64,000 bases of DNA from the NCBI GenBank assembly GCA_019802505.1, contig JAFMOC010000429.1:22501-86500 (forward strand), written 5' to 3'. This document shows positions 21,916 through 34,800 of this stretch, one piece after another. Below the pieces are notes generated by a model that saw only the letters and a list, made by a program, of their open reading frames with translations, searched no databases and was not told the DNA's origin. The first letter of the stretch is position 1. The number at the start of each line of letters is the position of its first letter. Position numbers and translations under genes: made by a program. The DNA comes from Corydoras sp. C115. Taxonomy: Eukaryota > Chordata > Actinopteri > Siluriformes > Callichthyidae.

Positions 21916-24900
21916 CTGCAGAGAGAGAACAATGTGCAATGCTTACAAACTAAATACTGGAATCAGTCCTAATATTCGCAGACTTGAACGTTTATCGGCA
22001 TCCATTATCTCCCGCTTTATCCTCTATTAGGGTCGAGGGGGGTTCCCCATGGCCATCCAGGGGAGAACGTTTCAGGCGCTGGGCAGAGAGACCCAGGACA
22101 GGGCGCCAATCCATCGCTGGGCACACACTCACTCACACAGACAAACTCTATATGGGGCAATTTGGAGAATTCAATTGACTTGATCCATGTTTTTGGACTG
22201 TGGGAGGAAACCGGAGAACCAGGAGGAAACCCATGCGGACACGGGGAGATCATGGAAACTCCACCCAGATTGGGATTCGAACCGGGAATCCCTAGTGCTG
22301 AGAGGAGAACATGCTAACCACCACTAAGCCTCCTTTATCTGCATGTCAAACTACAAAACTAAAACTAATTTAATATCTTTCAACTGTAGTAACTGTAATA
22401 CTAATTAAAAATATATTTTTTTAATCAATATCCCAGCACAGGGCGGCACGGTGGCTTAGCATGTTCTCCTCTCAGCGCTAGGGATTCCCGGTTCGAATCC
22501 CAATCTGGTGGAGTTTCCATGTTCTCCCCGTGTCCACGTGGGTTTCCTCCGGGTTCTCCGGTTTCCTCCCACAGTCCAAAAACATGGATCAAGGTTAATT
22601 GAATTCTCCAAATTGCCCCATATAGAGTGTGTGTGTGTGAGTGAGTGAGTGTCTGCAGTGATAGATTGGCGTCCTGTCCTGGGTGTATCTGCCCAGCGCC
22701 CAAAACGTTCTCCCCTGAATGGGCATAGGGAACCCTCCCCATGACCCTAATAGAGGATAAAGCAGAAGATAATGGATGGATGGAATATTCCAGCACACAA
22801 TCATTGTATAACCCCCACCCAGTTCGCTGACACATACCATTACTGGAATCTGATTGGCTGAAGCAGCAGGTGTGGGTCCTGAAGGCAGGGGCGCTCGACT
22901 GTGCTCCAGGACTCGCTTGCGTTTCCGTCGATTAACAGAGATCTCGTTTGCTTCTGCAAACAAAAAGCTAAATTAATTTAAAAAATACCCCCCATTTTTA
23001 ATTAAACCATCTGCAGTCTGAGCATTAAATACAATATTTGGAAAGGAAAAATACCTGAACCTGAAGTCTGAGGACAGAGTTGTACAAAAGGCCTAAAGAG
23101 GGAAATAAAGAGGCATCAGGTCAATCGACGTTCCATCATACATTGTCAGCAGGTTGTTTAGAACACTAATCATACACAGACCCATCAACCTCTAGATTTA
23201 GTGTACTGCAATTCTAAGTGCCCTATTTTCAAGGATTCAAGGTGACTTTATTGCCATTTATGTAACATGTGGTACATGAAATGTAACCGAAATTCCATTT
23301 CACTGACACAGTTTACCCCAAGTGGTAGAATAATTTAATTATTTATAAAATAAATATTTAATATTATGTTAGGAGTCACGGTGGCTTAGTGTTTAGCTTG
23401 TTCTCCTCTCAGCGCTAGGGATTCCCGGTTCGAGTCCCAATCCGGGTGGAGTTTCCATGTTTTCCCCGTGTCCGCGTGGGTTTCCTCCGGGTTCTCCGGT
23501 TTCCTCCCACAGTCCAAAAACATAGATCAAGGTCAATGGATTTCTCCAAATTGCCCCATATAGAGTGTCTGTGTGAGTGAGTGCGTGTCCAGTGATAGAT
23601 TGGCACCCTGTCCTGGGTGTATCTGCCCAGTGCCCGAAACGTTCTCCTCTGGATGGGCATGGGGGAACCCCCCCCCTCCCTGTGACCCTGGTAGAGGATA
23701 AAGTGGAAGATGATGGATGGATGAATTGTATGTCGGGGCGGCACAGTGGTTTAGTGTTTAGCGTGTTCTATCGCCGCTAGGGATTCCTGGTTTGAATCCT
23801 AATCTGGGTGGAGTTTCCATGTTCTCCCCTTGTCCGCGTGGGTTTCCTCCGGGTTCTCTGGTTTCCTCCCACAGCCCAAAAACATGGATCAAGGTCAATT
23901 GAACTCTTCAAATCGCCCCATATAGAGTGTGTCTGTGTGAGTGAGTGTGTGCCCAGTGATAGATTGGCGTCCTGTCCTGGGTGTATCTGCCCAGCGCCTG
24001 AAACGTTCTCCACTGGATGAGCATGGGGAACCTCCCAATGAATTTTGTATATACTGATTTCTATTTCTATTCTATACACATATTTCTCTTAATAGACATA
24101 AACTTGAGGTATATTTTTAACTTTTACAATCACGATCACTCTGATGCAGAGGATGTGAGTTTCCTCATTGTGGGACTAATAAAGGCTTCTCTCATCTCAT
24201 ACTTACTGTAACGGTGTTTTGATGTTAATGGTGAGGTCATCTCGTGCCTGGATGATCTTCTCTAATCGAACCATGTCGTACGTGTTGGGATTCCTGAAGG
24301 TGATGTCATCTGGAAGCCCGCACACCTCCAGGGAGTCTGGGCTGGCGCGGATCAGTTTGTACGGGACGATGACCGGTCGATTCAGACCCAACGCTTCACC
24401 TGAACAGAAAGGGTTTGAGTAAAAAAGCTGAGTCACTGAAATATAAACCCCCCGGTTCTAGATTCAGCGTGTAGGGCTGCTTCATACTGACCGTATTTTA
24501 TATTGAAGAGTTCCTTTACTTGTTCACGCAACAGGACTTTTTCACCCATTCGACCGACATCTTCCTCCTCTGTCCCAACATAAACACATGTAGGTTAATA
24601 TAACACAAATAAAACATTTCTTCACCTCTACTAGGGTCGCAGGGGTTCTCCATGCCCATCCGCTGAGAACATTTTTGGGCAGATACACTCAAAACAGGGC
24701 ACCAATCTATCACTGGGCACACACTCCATCACACAGACACACACACATTATCCATTATCTTCCACTTTATCCTTTACTAGGGTCGTGGGGAAGGGGTTCC
24801 CCATGCCCATCCAGGGGAAGGCCCTGGGCAGATATATCTATCACTGGACACACACTCACTCATACAGACACACTCTATATGGGGCAATTTGGAGAATTTA

Positions 24901-27900
24901 ATTGACCTTGATCCATGTTTTTGGACCGTGGGAGAAAAGCGGAGAACCCGGAGGAAACCCACACGGACACGGGGAGAACATGGAAACTTCACCCAGATTG
25001 GGATTTGAACCAGGAATCCCCAGCGCTGAGAGGAGAACATGCCAAACACGGGGGGGGGGGGACGTTTCGGGCACTGGGCAGATACACCCAGGACAGGACG
25101 CCAATCTATCGCTGGGCACACACTCACTCACACAGACACACTCTATATGGGGCAATTTGGAGAATTCTATTGACCTTGATCCATGTTTTTGGACTGTGGG
25201 ATGAAACCGGAGAACCCGGAGGAAACCCACATGGACATGGACGGGGAGAACATGGAAACTCCACCCACATTAGGTTTCGAACTGGGAATCCCTAGTGCTG
25301 AGAGGAGAACATGCTAACCACTAAGGCACCACCATTAAACTTCACACACACTATATAGGGGCAATTTAGAGCAGCCAATGCAATTGAATCCATATGTTTG
25401 GACTGTGGGAGAACCGCAGAACCCGGACAAAACCCACACAGAAACAGGGAGAACATGGAAACTCCACTCAGATCGGGATTCGAACCTGCATCCCCAGCGC
25501 TGAGAGGAGAACATGCCAGCTAATAAAACATTAGAAAGAAAATAGATAGCAAATTACCAGACATCGATGGGTACGTCTTCTTCAGCAAAGTGATCCTTCG
25601 AGGTGCTTAGGAAATAAAAAGTGTATTAATTTCGAACTGAATTACAACAATTTAGCTTAAAAAGGATACAGAGCAAAACAGGGGTCAGAATAGTTACCTG
25701 GTTTGGGAATAAGTCCTTGAAAAGGCCTGTGAAGACAAAGGAGATATTTAGATTTTTGAGTGTATGCCAGTGATTCTCAATTATTTTCAGTTAAGCCCCC
25801 TCTAGGAAGAAGAAAACTTTTTGCACCCCCCCCCCCACACACACACACCCCCCCGTACATGACAAAATGGGATGAAAAAGTATTTTTACACGCCCACTGT
25901 AGTATGATTTGTCTATAAATTTGTTATAAGTACACCTCTTTTATAACAATGTCTCCTTATTAACAATAAAGAAAACAAAAAAGAAAGAAATATAGATCAA
26001 CTCAGAACAAAGAATCATTTGATTAACTTTGTTTTTTAGTTTGTAACAGAAACGAATGAAATCCTTATTTAAACTAGAAATATTTTTGGAACTGACTGGC
26101 ATTTGATACTGAAGAATTATATAGAATATATTATTATCATCATTACTGTTACTAATTAAATTCGCATCTTCGCTGCCTTTCATTGTCACTACAAATCATA
26201 GTATTTAAAACTTTAACATTTTTTACTGTAAATTCCAATACATCACACACTGCATTTCCCTTTTTTGTTTTTTATGTTTTTCATGTTAAATGTCATAAAT
26301 GTCTGTAACCGCGGGAACGTGAGGAACGTAATTTTGATTACTTTGTATGTAGTGTACATATGAAGAAATTGACAATAAAACCTACTTTGACTTTGACTTT
26401 TAAATGAAATAAAATCAATAAATAATAATAAATTCAAATTCATCAGCAAATTCATTCGGGAGCACAATTTATTCAACACTTTAACCTACAAAACTAAAAT
26501 GAATACAACAATTTGTGCTGTTTTTTTTTTTTTTTTTTAAATCAAAATAAGGAAATCAGAACTAATGTCTTCAACGTGCCCGTTCTGCAGCGCAGCTTTT
26601 CTGCAGTAGCTTTCATAAAGCGTTATAATTGCTTGCTGTACGCGTCACGTTCTCGATTAAAAACTCGAGCGGTTATCAGCATGATTGGGGTGTAATGTCT
26701 TTAAGTGACGCCTTCATTTATTTCACGCTGTCCTACTGCCAACATTTAAAGACACAGAAGACACGCCGGTCTTTCTTCGTCTCATACCTTAGTTACCGTG
26801 AAGCCAGGCGCTACATACGCTTTCCTCGTTTTAACTTTTGGTTGAGTTTTGTTGGTCTGTGATTTCTTGTTATGCGCCCCCCCCAGGCACCGCACTGTGC
26901 CCCCCCCAGGGGGGCGCGCCCCACTATTTGAGAAGCACTGGTGTATGCATGTCTCTGAACTTTCCGACCGGCTGTTGCCAGCTCTACTGTTTCAGTAAAT
27001 TATCATGACTCAATAAATAATAAAGTAATAAACATGAGCTTGCGTTTGTAGAAACTTAGAACCTGGGAACCTTATACTAACACCATCCATCCATCCATTA
27101 TCTTCTGCTTGATCCTATACTAGGGACTAGGGTCACAGGGGGTTCCCCATGTCCATCAAGAGGAGAACATTTCAGACACTGGGCAGATAAGGACAGAGTG
27201 CCAATCCATCACTGGGCATACACTCACTATATAAGGGTAATTCACTCATCCATTATATTCCACTTAATCCTCTACTAGGGTCGCAGGGGGTGTTCGTCAT
27301 GCCCATCCAGGGGAGAACATTTCAGGCGCTGGGCAGACACCCAGGACAGGAAGCCTAATCTGTCATTGGGCACAAACTCACCCTTACACACATTTTATGG
27401 GGCAATTTATAGCAGATAGTTTATCTTTAATCCATGTTTTTGGACTGTGGGAGGACAACAAGAGAAAACCCACGCGGACACGGGGAGAACATGGCAACTC
27501 CACCCAGAACGGTATACAAAGCACTGAGAGGTGGATGTGCTAAACGCTAAGCCACTTTATTATTATTATCCATACATTATCTTCTGCTTTACGCTCTACT
27601 AGGGTCGTGGGAAAGGGGGGGGGGGGGGGGGGGGTTCAGAGGAGAACGTTTCGGGTGCTGGGCACCCAGGACAGGGCGCCAATCTATCACTGGACTAGGG
27701 GTGTCTTCAACTAAGGATTCTCTTAGTCGAATCTGATTCGTCAGATTTTCCCTATAGTCGACTGATAGTCGAATCAGTTAAAATTTCACCACAAGATGGC
27801 GCTATAACGTGGCTTTTTTTTTATATTTTACTTGTTTTTCTGCTCATTTGGAATGTGCAACTAACTGCGGGGGAGCTTTATTAGGGTTCCTATTGTTGAA

Positions 27901-29126
27901 GCGCACCCATCATAAAAAAAAAATGGATTAACAAGAAATTAGGATGATTTTATTTGACAAAAGGCTCTATATATAACGAAAACAAAGACATTTCATGTAA
28001 AAACTAATGTTGCAGCAGCATGGATTGGCGCCCCCATGTGGTCAAAATGGTACATTCGCCTATGAGGTTCATAGTCGACGACGGTTCTCCGAATCGAATC
28101 GTCGAATCAGCGAATATTGCAGCTCACCCCTACACTGGACACACACTCACTCACACAGACACACTCTATATGGGGCAATTTGGAGAATTTAATTGACCTT
28201 GATCCATGTTTTTGGACTGTGGGAGGAAACCGGAGAACCCGGAGGAAACCCACTGGGACACGAGGAGAACATGGAAACTCCACCCAGATTGGGATTGGAA
28301 CCGGGAATCCCTAGATCTGAAAGGAGAACATGCTAACCACTAAGCCACCGCACTGTCCTTGCCTTATTATCATTATTATTATTATTACTATTATTAATAT
28401 TACTATAACAGTATTATTACTATTATTAGTATTACTATTTTAATAAGCACCACAAACTATATTGTTGCTACACTTTTTCTCAGGGTGCTCTTTTCTTTGT
28501 AGAACATGCACAGTTTAAATTCTAGACTGAATTTAAATTAAAAACCTGCAGTTATCGCCGTTGTAATCACAGTACATGAACGCCAGATGGCGCCAAACAT
28601 CCAGTGGGAGACTCATCTGGACACTGAAATGGTGTTATGTAATTCATTGAGTAAAAAAAGGAAATGCAAGACATGCAAATGCCCTTGTTTACTATTTTCT
28701 AGCTCATTAGAATATTCTGGATGTGTTTGTTGGTTTGCCAGCTGATTGGTTATTGGAGGAACTCGTCACCTCATTATGGTGAAGGATATCTTGTCTGCTA
28801 CTGCCAGTATCCTTTCAAGGTTCTGTGAGCCAAAGGTGCAGGGTTTTCGGAAGGGGATTCCAGGGGGCAAGCCCTCGATAATCACTGAGCCGGGGTTGCT
28901 TTTGATCCTTTTGTAAGGCACTTGCACAGGATACTTGATGCCCAGTGCCTCGCCGTACTTCCTGTTGAACAGATCCTGGACCTGTTCTCGCAGCGTGTTG
29001 GCCAGGTCGATGCGGGACAGCTTGGCCTCCAAAGTATCTGCAGAGCGGAAGAGACACAAATGATAGCAAGAATTGCAGAATTTAGTTTAAGAGGGAAATT
29101 TAATTTGGACGTCCCCCCCCCCCCCC

Positions 29127-29165
<39 letters not shown>

Positions 29166-31842
29166 CCCCCGTACATGACAAAACGGGATGAAAAAGTATT
29201 TTTACACGCCCACTGTAGTATCATTTGTCTATAAATTTGTTCTAAATACACCTCTTTTATAACAATGTATCTTATTAATCCTTCATTCATTATCTCCCGC
29301 TTTATCCTCTATTAGGGTCGCGGTGTGGTTCCCCATGCCCATCCAGGGGAGAACGTCTCGGGCGCTGGGCAGATACACCCAGGACAGGGCGCCAATTCAT
29401 CGCTGGGTACACACTCACACACTCAAACACACTCTATATGGGGCAATTTAGAGAACTCAATTAACTTGATCCATGTTTTTGGACTGTGGGAGGAAACCGG
29501 AGAACCCGGAGGAAACCCACGCGGACACGGGGAGAACATGGAAACTCCACCCAGATGGGGATTCGAACTGAGAATCCCTAGCGCTGAGAGGCGAACGTGC
29601 TAACCACTAAGCCACCGTGACGCCGTATCTTATTAATAATAAAGAAAATAAAAAAGAAAGAAATATAGATCAACTTAGAACAGTGCTTCTCAAATAGTGG
29701 GGCATGCCCCCCTGGGGGGGCGCAGTGCGGTGCCTGGGGGGGCGCATAACAAGATATCACAGAGCAAGTGATATTAAGTGTACTGAACAAACCCTCAAGA
29801 GACAACATGGAGAAATATTTAACAGAGATGAGGAGAGAAAGGCGAAGAGAGACGAAGATAATGAGAGCAACAAAAGTCAACCGAAAGTTAAAACGAGGAA
29901 ATATGTCGAATGTATATGTCGATATGGCTTCACTGTAACTGAGGTGAGAGACGAAGAAAGACCGGCGTGTCTTCTGTGTCTTTACATGTTGGCAGCGGAC
30001 AGCGTGAAGCCAAATAGATGAAGGCGTCACTTAAAGACATTACACCCCAATCACGCTGATAAACCGCTGATTAAGAGTTTTTTAATCGAAAACGTGACGC
30101 GTATATCCAGCAATCATCGCTGCAAAACGGGCGCGTTGGAGACATTAGTTCTGACTTCCTCATTTTGATAAAAAAAAAATAATAAAAAAAAACAGTACAA
30201 ATTGTTGAATTCATTTTTGTTTTGTAGGTTAAAGTGTTAATAAATTGAGCTCCTGAATGAATGTTGCTGATGAATTTGAATTTATTTTATTTATTGATTT
30301 AATTTAATTTAATTATTCAGTATCTGTTACAGGTGCCTGTGGCACCTGTCCCTCGTTTGGGGTGGTAATTGTCTTCGTTGGGTGATTGGTTTGTTTTGTT
30401 CACGTGTTTAGTTCGTTTTGTATTTATTCTGAGTTTTCCTTCCCTTCGGCGCACGTCTTTGTTTTGTGGTTTATATACCCTATGTTACGTTGTTTGTTTG
30501 TTCCCCCTTTTTGTTGGTGTCCCTACACCAATTTTTATTAAATTCTCATTTTGTTTTTTATCCCGGTGTTTGGACTCTCCTTCCGCGTACAACCACGGTG
30601 CGGCGCTGCGCATCTTCTCCGCGTGGGCCGTACTCGTGGGAGCGTTCCTCGGACCCACGCACGCTATATTCCCCGCGTGGTCGGTACCCGGGAGCGCTCA
30701 CTAGGCGCGAGCGGTTGAACACAGCAACTCCGCGTTAGCCGCCCTCCTCCCGGGGAAAGACGGACAAATGGTAACAGTATCAAATGCCAGTCAGTTCAAA
30801 ATGTTTCTAGTTTAAATAAGGATTTCATTCGTTTCTGTTACAAACTAAAAAACAAAGTTTAAAATTATTCTTAAATTAAATATAAAATTATTTAAATCAA
30901 ATGATTCTTTGTTCTAAGTTGATCTATATTTCTTTCTTTTTTGTGTTCTTTATTGTTTATAAGGAGACATTGTTATAAAAGAGGTGTACTTTCTTCTTCC
31001 TAGGGGGGGCTTAACAGAAAATAATTGAGAATCACTGACTTAGAACAAAGAATCGTTTTATGAACTTTGTTTTTTAGTTTAACAGAAACGAATGAAATCC
31101 TTATTTAAACGTGAAACATTTTTGAACTGATTGGCATTTGATACTGAAGAATTAAATGAAATAAAATCAATAAATAATAATAAATTCAAATTCATCAGCA
31201 ACATTAATTCAGGATCACAATATATTAACACTTTAATATATTTTTATTTTTTTATTTTTTATATCAAAATGAGGAAATCGGAACTAATGTCTCCAACGCG
31301 CCCGTTCTGCAGCACAGCTTTTCTGATGTAGTTTTCATAAAGCGGGATGATCGCTAGCTCTACGCGTCACGTTTTCGATTAAAAACTCAAGCGGTTTATC
31401 AGCGTGATTGGGGTGTAATGTCTTTAAGTGACGCCTTCATCTGTTTGGCTTCACGCTGTCCGCTGCCAACATTTAAAGACACAGAAGACACGCCGGTCTT
31501 TCTTCTTCTCTCACCTCAGTTACCGTGAAGCCAGGCGCTACATACACTTCGACATATTTCCTCGTTTTAACTTTCGGTTGACTTTTGTTGGTCTTATTAT
31601 CTCCGCCAGCTCTGTTAAATATTTGTCCGTGTTGTCACTTGCTCTGTGATTTCTTGTTATGCGCCCCCCCCAGGCACCGCACTGCGCCCCCCCAGAGGGG
31701 TGCGCCCCACTATTTGAGAAGCACTGGGTTATAGACATACCTAAAAATGCAGGTCTCTTAGAAGCAGGTCCCGGGTCTTCGCCCAAAATGTCCTGTCTGC
31801 AGTCAGAATCACCTGCAACTAGAGGAACAGCAAGCAGTTGAA

Positions 31843-31891
<49 letters not shown>

Positions 31892-34800
31892 TAGGGGTGT
31901 CTTCAACTAAGGATTTTCATAGTCGAATCTGATTCGTCAGATTTTCCCTGTAGTCGACTGGTAGTCGAATCAGTTAAAATTTTACCACAAGATGGCGCTA
32001 TAAGCGCGGTTTTTAAAAAAAATATTTAAAAAAATATTTTACTTGCTTTATTAATGTGTAGCCTATTGTTAAAGCGCAAACATCATTTAAAAAAAATATT
32101 AACAGAAATTAGGATGATTTTATTTGACAAAGGGCTATATATATAACAAAAACAAAGACATTTCATGTAAAAACTAATGCTTAGCAGCAGCCATGGGCAC
32201 CCCCATGTGGTAAAATGGTACATTCGACTATGAGGTTCATAGTCGACTACGGTTCTCCGAATCGAATCGTCGAATCAGCGAATTACCCCTAATACACACA
32301 TACACACACACTTTTATATACACATTTATATATACACAATATCAGTCAAAATTTTGGACACGTCCCCTTTTGCGCCATTTATTGTACATGTTCTCAGTTC
32401 CATCCATCCATCCATTATCTTCCTCTTTATCCTCTACTAGGGTCACGGGGGGTTCCCCATGTCCATCCTATTGAGAACGTTTCGGGCGCTGGGCAGATCT
32501 ATCTATCGCTGGGCACACACTCACACAGATACACACAAACACACTCTATATGGGGCAATTTGGAGAATTCAATTGACTTCACCCATGTTTTTGGACTGTG
32601 GGAGGAAACCGGAGAACCCGGAGGAAACCCACGAGGACACGGGGAGAACATGGAAACTCCACCCAGATTGGGATTCGAACCAGGAATCCCTAGTGCTGAG
32701 AGGAGAACATGCTAACCACTAAGCCACCGTGCCACCCTGATAGGGACATTTAATGCTTAAAATGATAAACTGATCCATTCCACAAGGAATCTGTCCTCCA
32801 CATTTAACCCACCCATGCAGTGAAACACACATATACAGTCATGGCCAAAAGTTTTGAGAACGATACAAATATTAATTTTTACAAAGTCTACTGCTTCAGT
32901 TTTTATAATGGCAATTTGCATATACTCCAGAATGTTATAAAGAATGATCAGCTTAACAGCAATTAATTGCAAAGTCAACAGCAGCCCTGCCTTAAAAGGA
33001 CCAGCTAACATCGTTTCAGTGATTGCTCCATTAACACAGGTGTGGGTGTTGATGAGGACAGGGCTGGAGATCAATCTGTCATGATTAAGTAAGAATGACA
33101 CCACTGGACACTTTAAAAGGAGGCTGGTGCTTGGCATCATTGTTTCTCTTCTGTTAACCATGGTTATCTCTAAAGAAACACGTGCAGTCATCATTGCACT
33201 GCACAAAAATGGCCTAACAGGGAAGAGTATGGCAGCTAGAAAGATTGCACCTCAGTCAACAATCTATCGCATCATCAAGAACTTCAAGGAGAGAGGTTCC
33301 ATTGTTGCCAAAAAGGTTCCAGGGCGCCCACTTAAGACCAGCAAGTGCCAGGACCTTCTCTTAAAAGTGTTTCAGCTGCGGGATCGGGCTACCAGCAGTG
33401 CAGAGCTTGCTCAGGAATTGGCAGCAGGGAGGTGTGAGTGCATCTGCACGCACTGTGAGGTGGAGACTCTTAAAGCAAGGCCTGGTCTGAAGGAGGGCAG
33501 CAAAGAAGCCACTTCTCTCTAGAAAAAACATCAGGGACAGACTGATATTCTGCAAAATGTACAGGGAGTGGACTGCTGAGGACTGGGGTAAAGTCATTTT
33601 CTCTGATGAATCCCCTTTCCAGATTGTTTGGGACATCTGGAAAACAGCTTATTCGGAGAAGACGAGGTGAGCGCTACCACCAGTCTTATCTCATGCCAAC
33701 TGTAAAGCATTCATGTGTGGGGTTGCTCCTCAGCCAAGGGAATCGGCTCTCTCACAGTCTTGCCTAAAAACAAAGCTATGGATAAAGAATGGTACCAGAA
33801 TGTCCTCCGAGAGCAACTTCTCCCAACCATCCAAAAGCAGTTTGGTGATCAACAATGCCTTTTCCAGCATGATAGAGCACCTTGCCATAAAGCAAAGGTG
33901 ATAACTACATGGCTCAGGAACAAAACATAGAGATTTTGGGTCCATGGCCTGGAAACTCCCCAGATCTTAATCCCATTGAGGTCAATCATCAAGAGACGGG
34001 TGGACAAACAAAAACCTACACATTCTGACAAAATGCAAGCATTGATTGTGCAAGAATGGACTGCTATCAGTCAGCATTTGGTCCAGAAGTTGATTGAGAG
34101 CATGCCAGGGAGAATTGCAGAGGTCCTGAAGAAGAAGGGTCAACACTGCAAATACTGACTTGCTGCATTAACTCATTATAACTGTCAATAAAAGCTTTTG
34201 TTACTCATAATATGATTGCAATTATATTTCTGTATGTGATAAAAACATCTGACAAACACACATAAAAACCAGAGGGCACCAGATCATGTGAAAATATAAT
34301 ATTTGTGTCATTCTCAAAACCTTTGGCCATGACTGTACACCATGTGGAGTAAACACACATGCCAGGAGCGGTGGGCGGCCCTGTATACAGCGCCATATAC
34401 AGAGTTCGGTGCACACTTGGTGGGACCGGGAATCAAACCGGGACCTTCAGGTCACAAGGCTGGTTCCTTAACCAGAAACCTACTGCCCTCATACTATTTA
34501 AACTAGGGCTGTGTGTTTGCAGAGCTTTTTGCTGACCGTCTGAACGTTGTGTCTGTTACCTGCTTCACATGGCGGCTGAGAGGACGGCTCATGTTTGAGC
34601 TGCGTTTCAGATAACAGATCTGGCCTGAAATGCAAACAAAATTAAACACTAGTTAAAAGTAATCAAATGCTATATTTACATATAGATATTGCTTTTTTTA
34701 TTGGCCTTCGACACCCACCTTTTGATAACAAACTGGACGTTGCTAATAACGCTCAGGATCTTGCGAAGTTTGGCTGCTCCGAAGCAATTAGGTCTCCGGA

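Larger units (their letters stand above)
29111..31726 (-). mobile_element. hAT-1 copy C, split by later insertions
   Basis: Copy C parts are 29111-29279, 29638-29680 and 31046-31726. Its left end is lost at a poly-C/(CA)n tract; the right end keeps TTTGAGAAGCACTG. It shares its interior with copy A (CTGATTGGCATTTGATACTG at 31127). The minus strand keeps part of a BED finger region near 31420-31600. Confidence 0.85.

Noticed and set aside
29704..30021. An independent BED zinc-finger gene.
   Set aside because: It lies exactly inside hAT-1 copy B, has a stop between the CxxC and the histidines, and the catalytic domain is absent.
33127..33522. A functional Tc1 transposase gene.
   Set aside because: The frame shifts near 33416 and the catalytic and C-terminal parts lie in other frames with stops.
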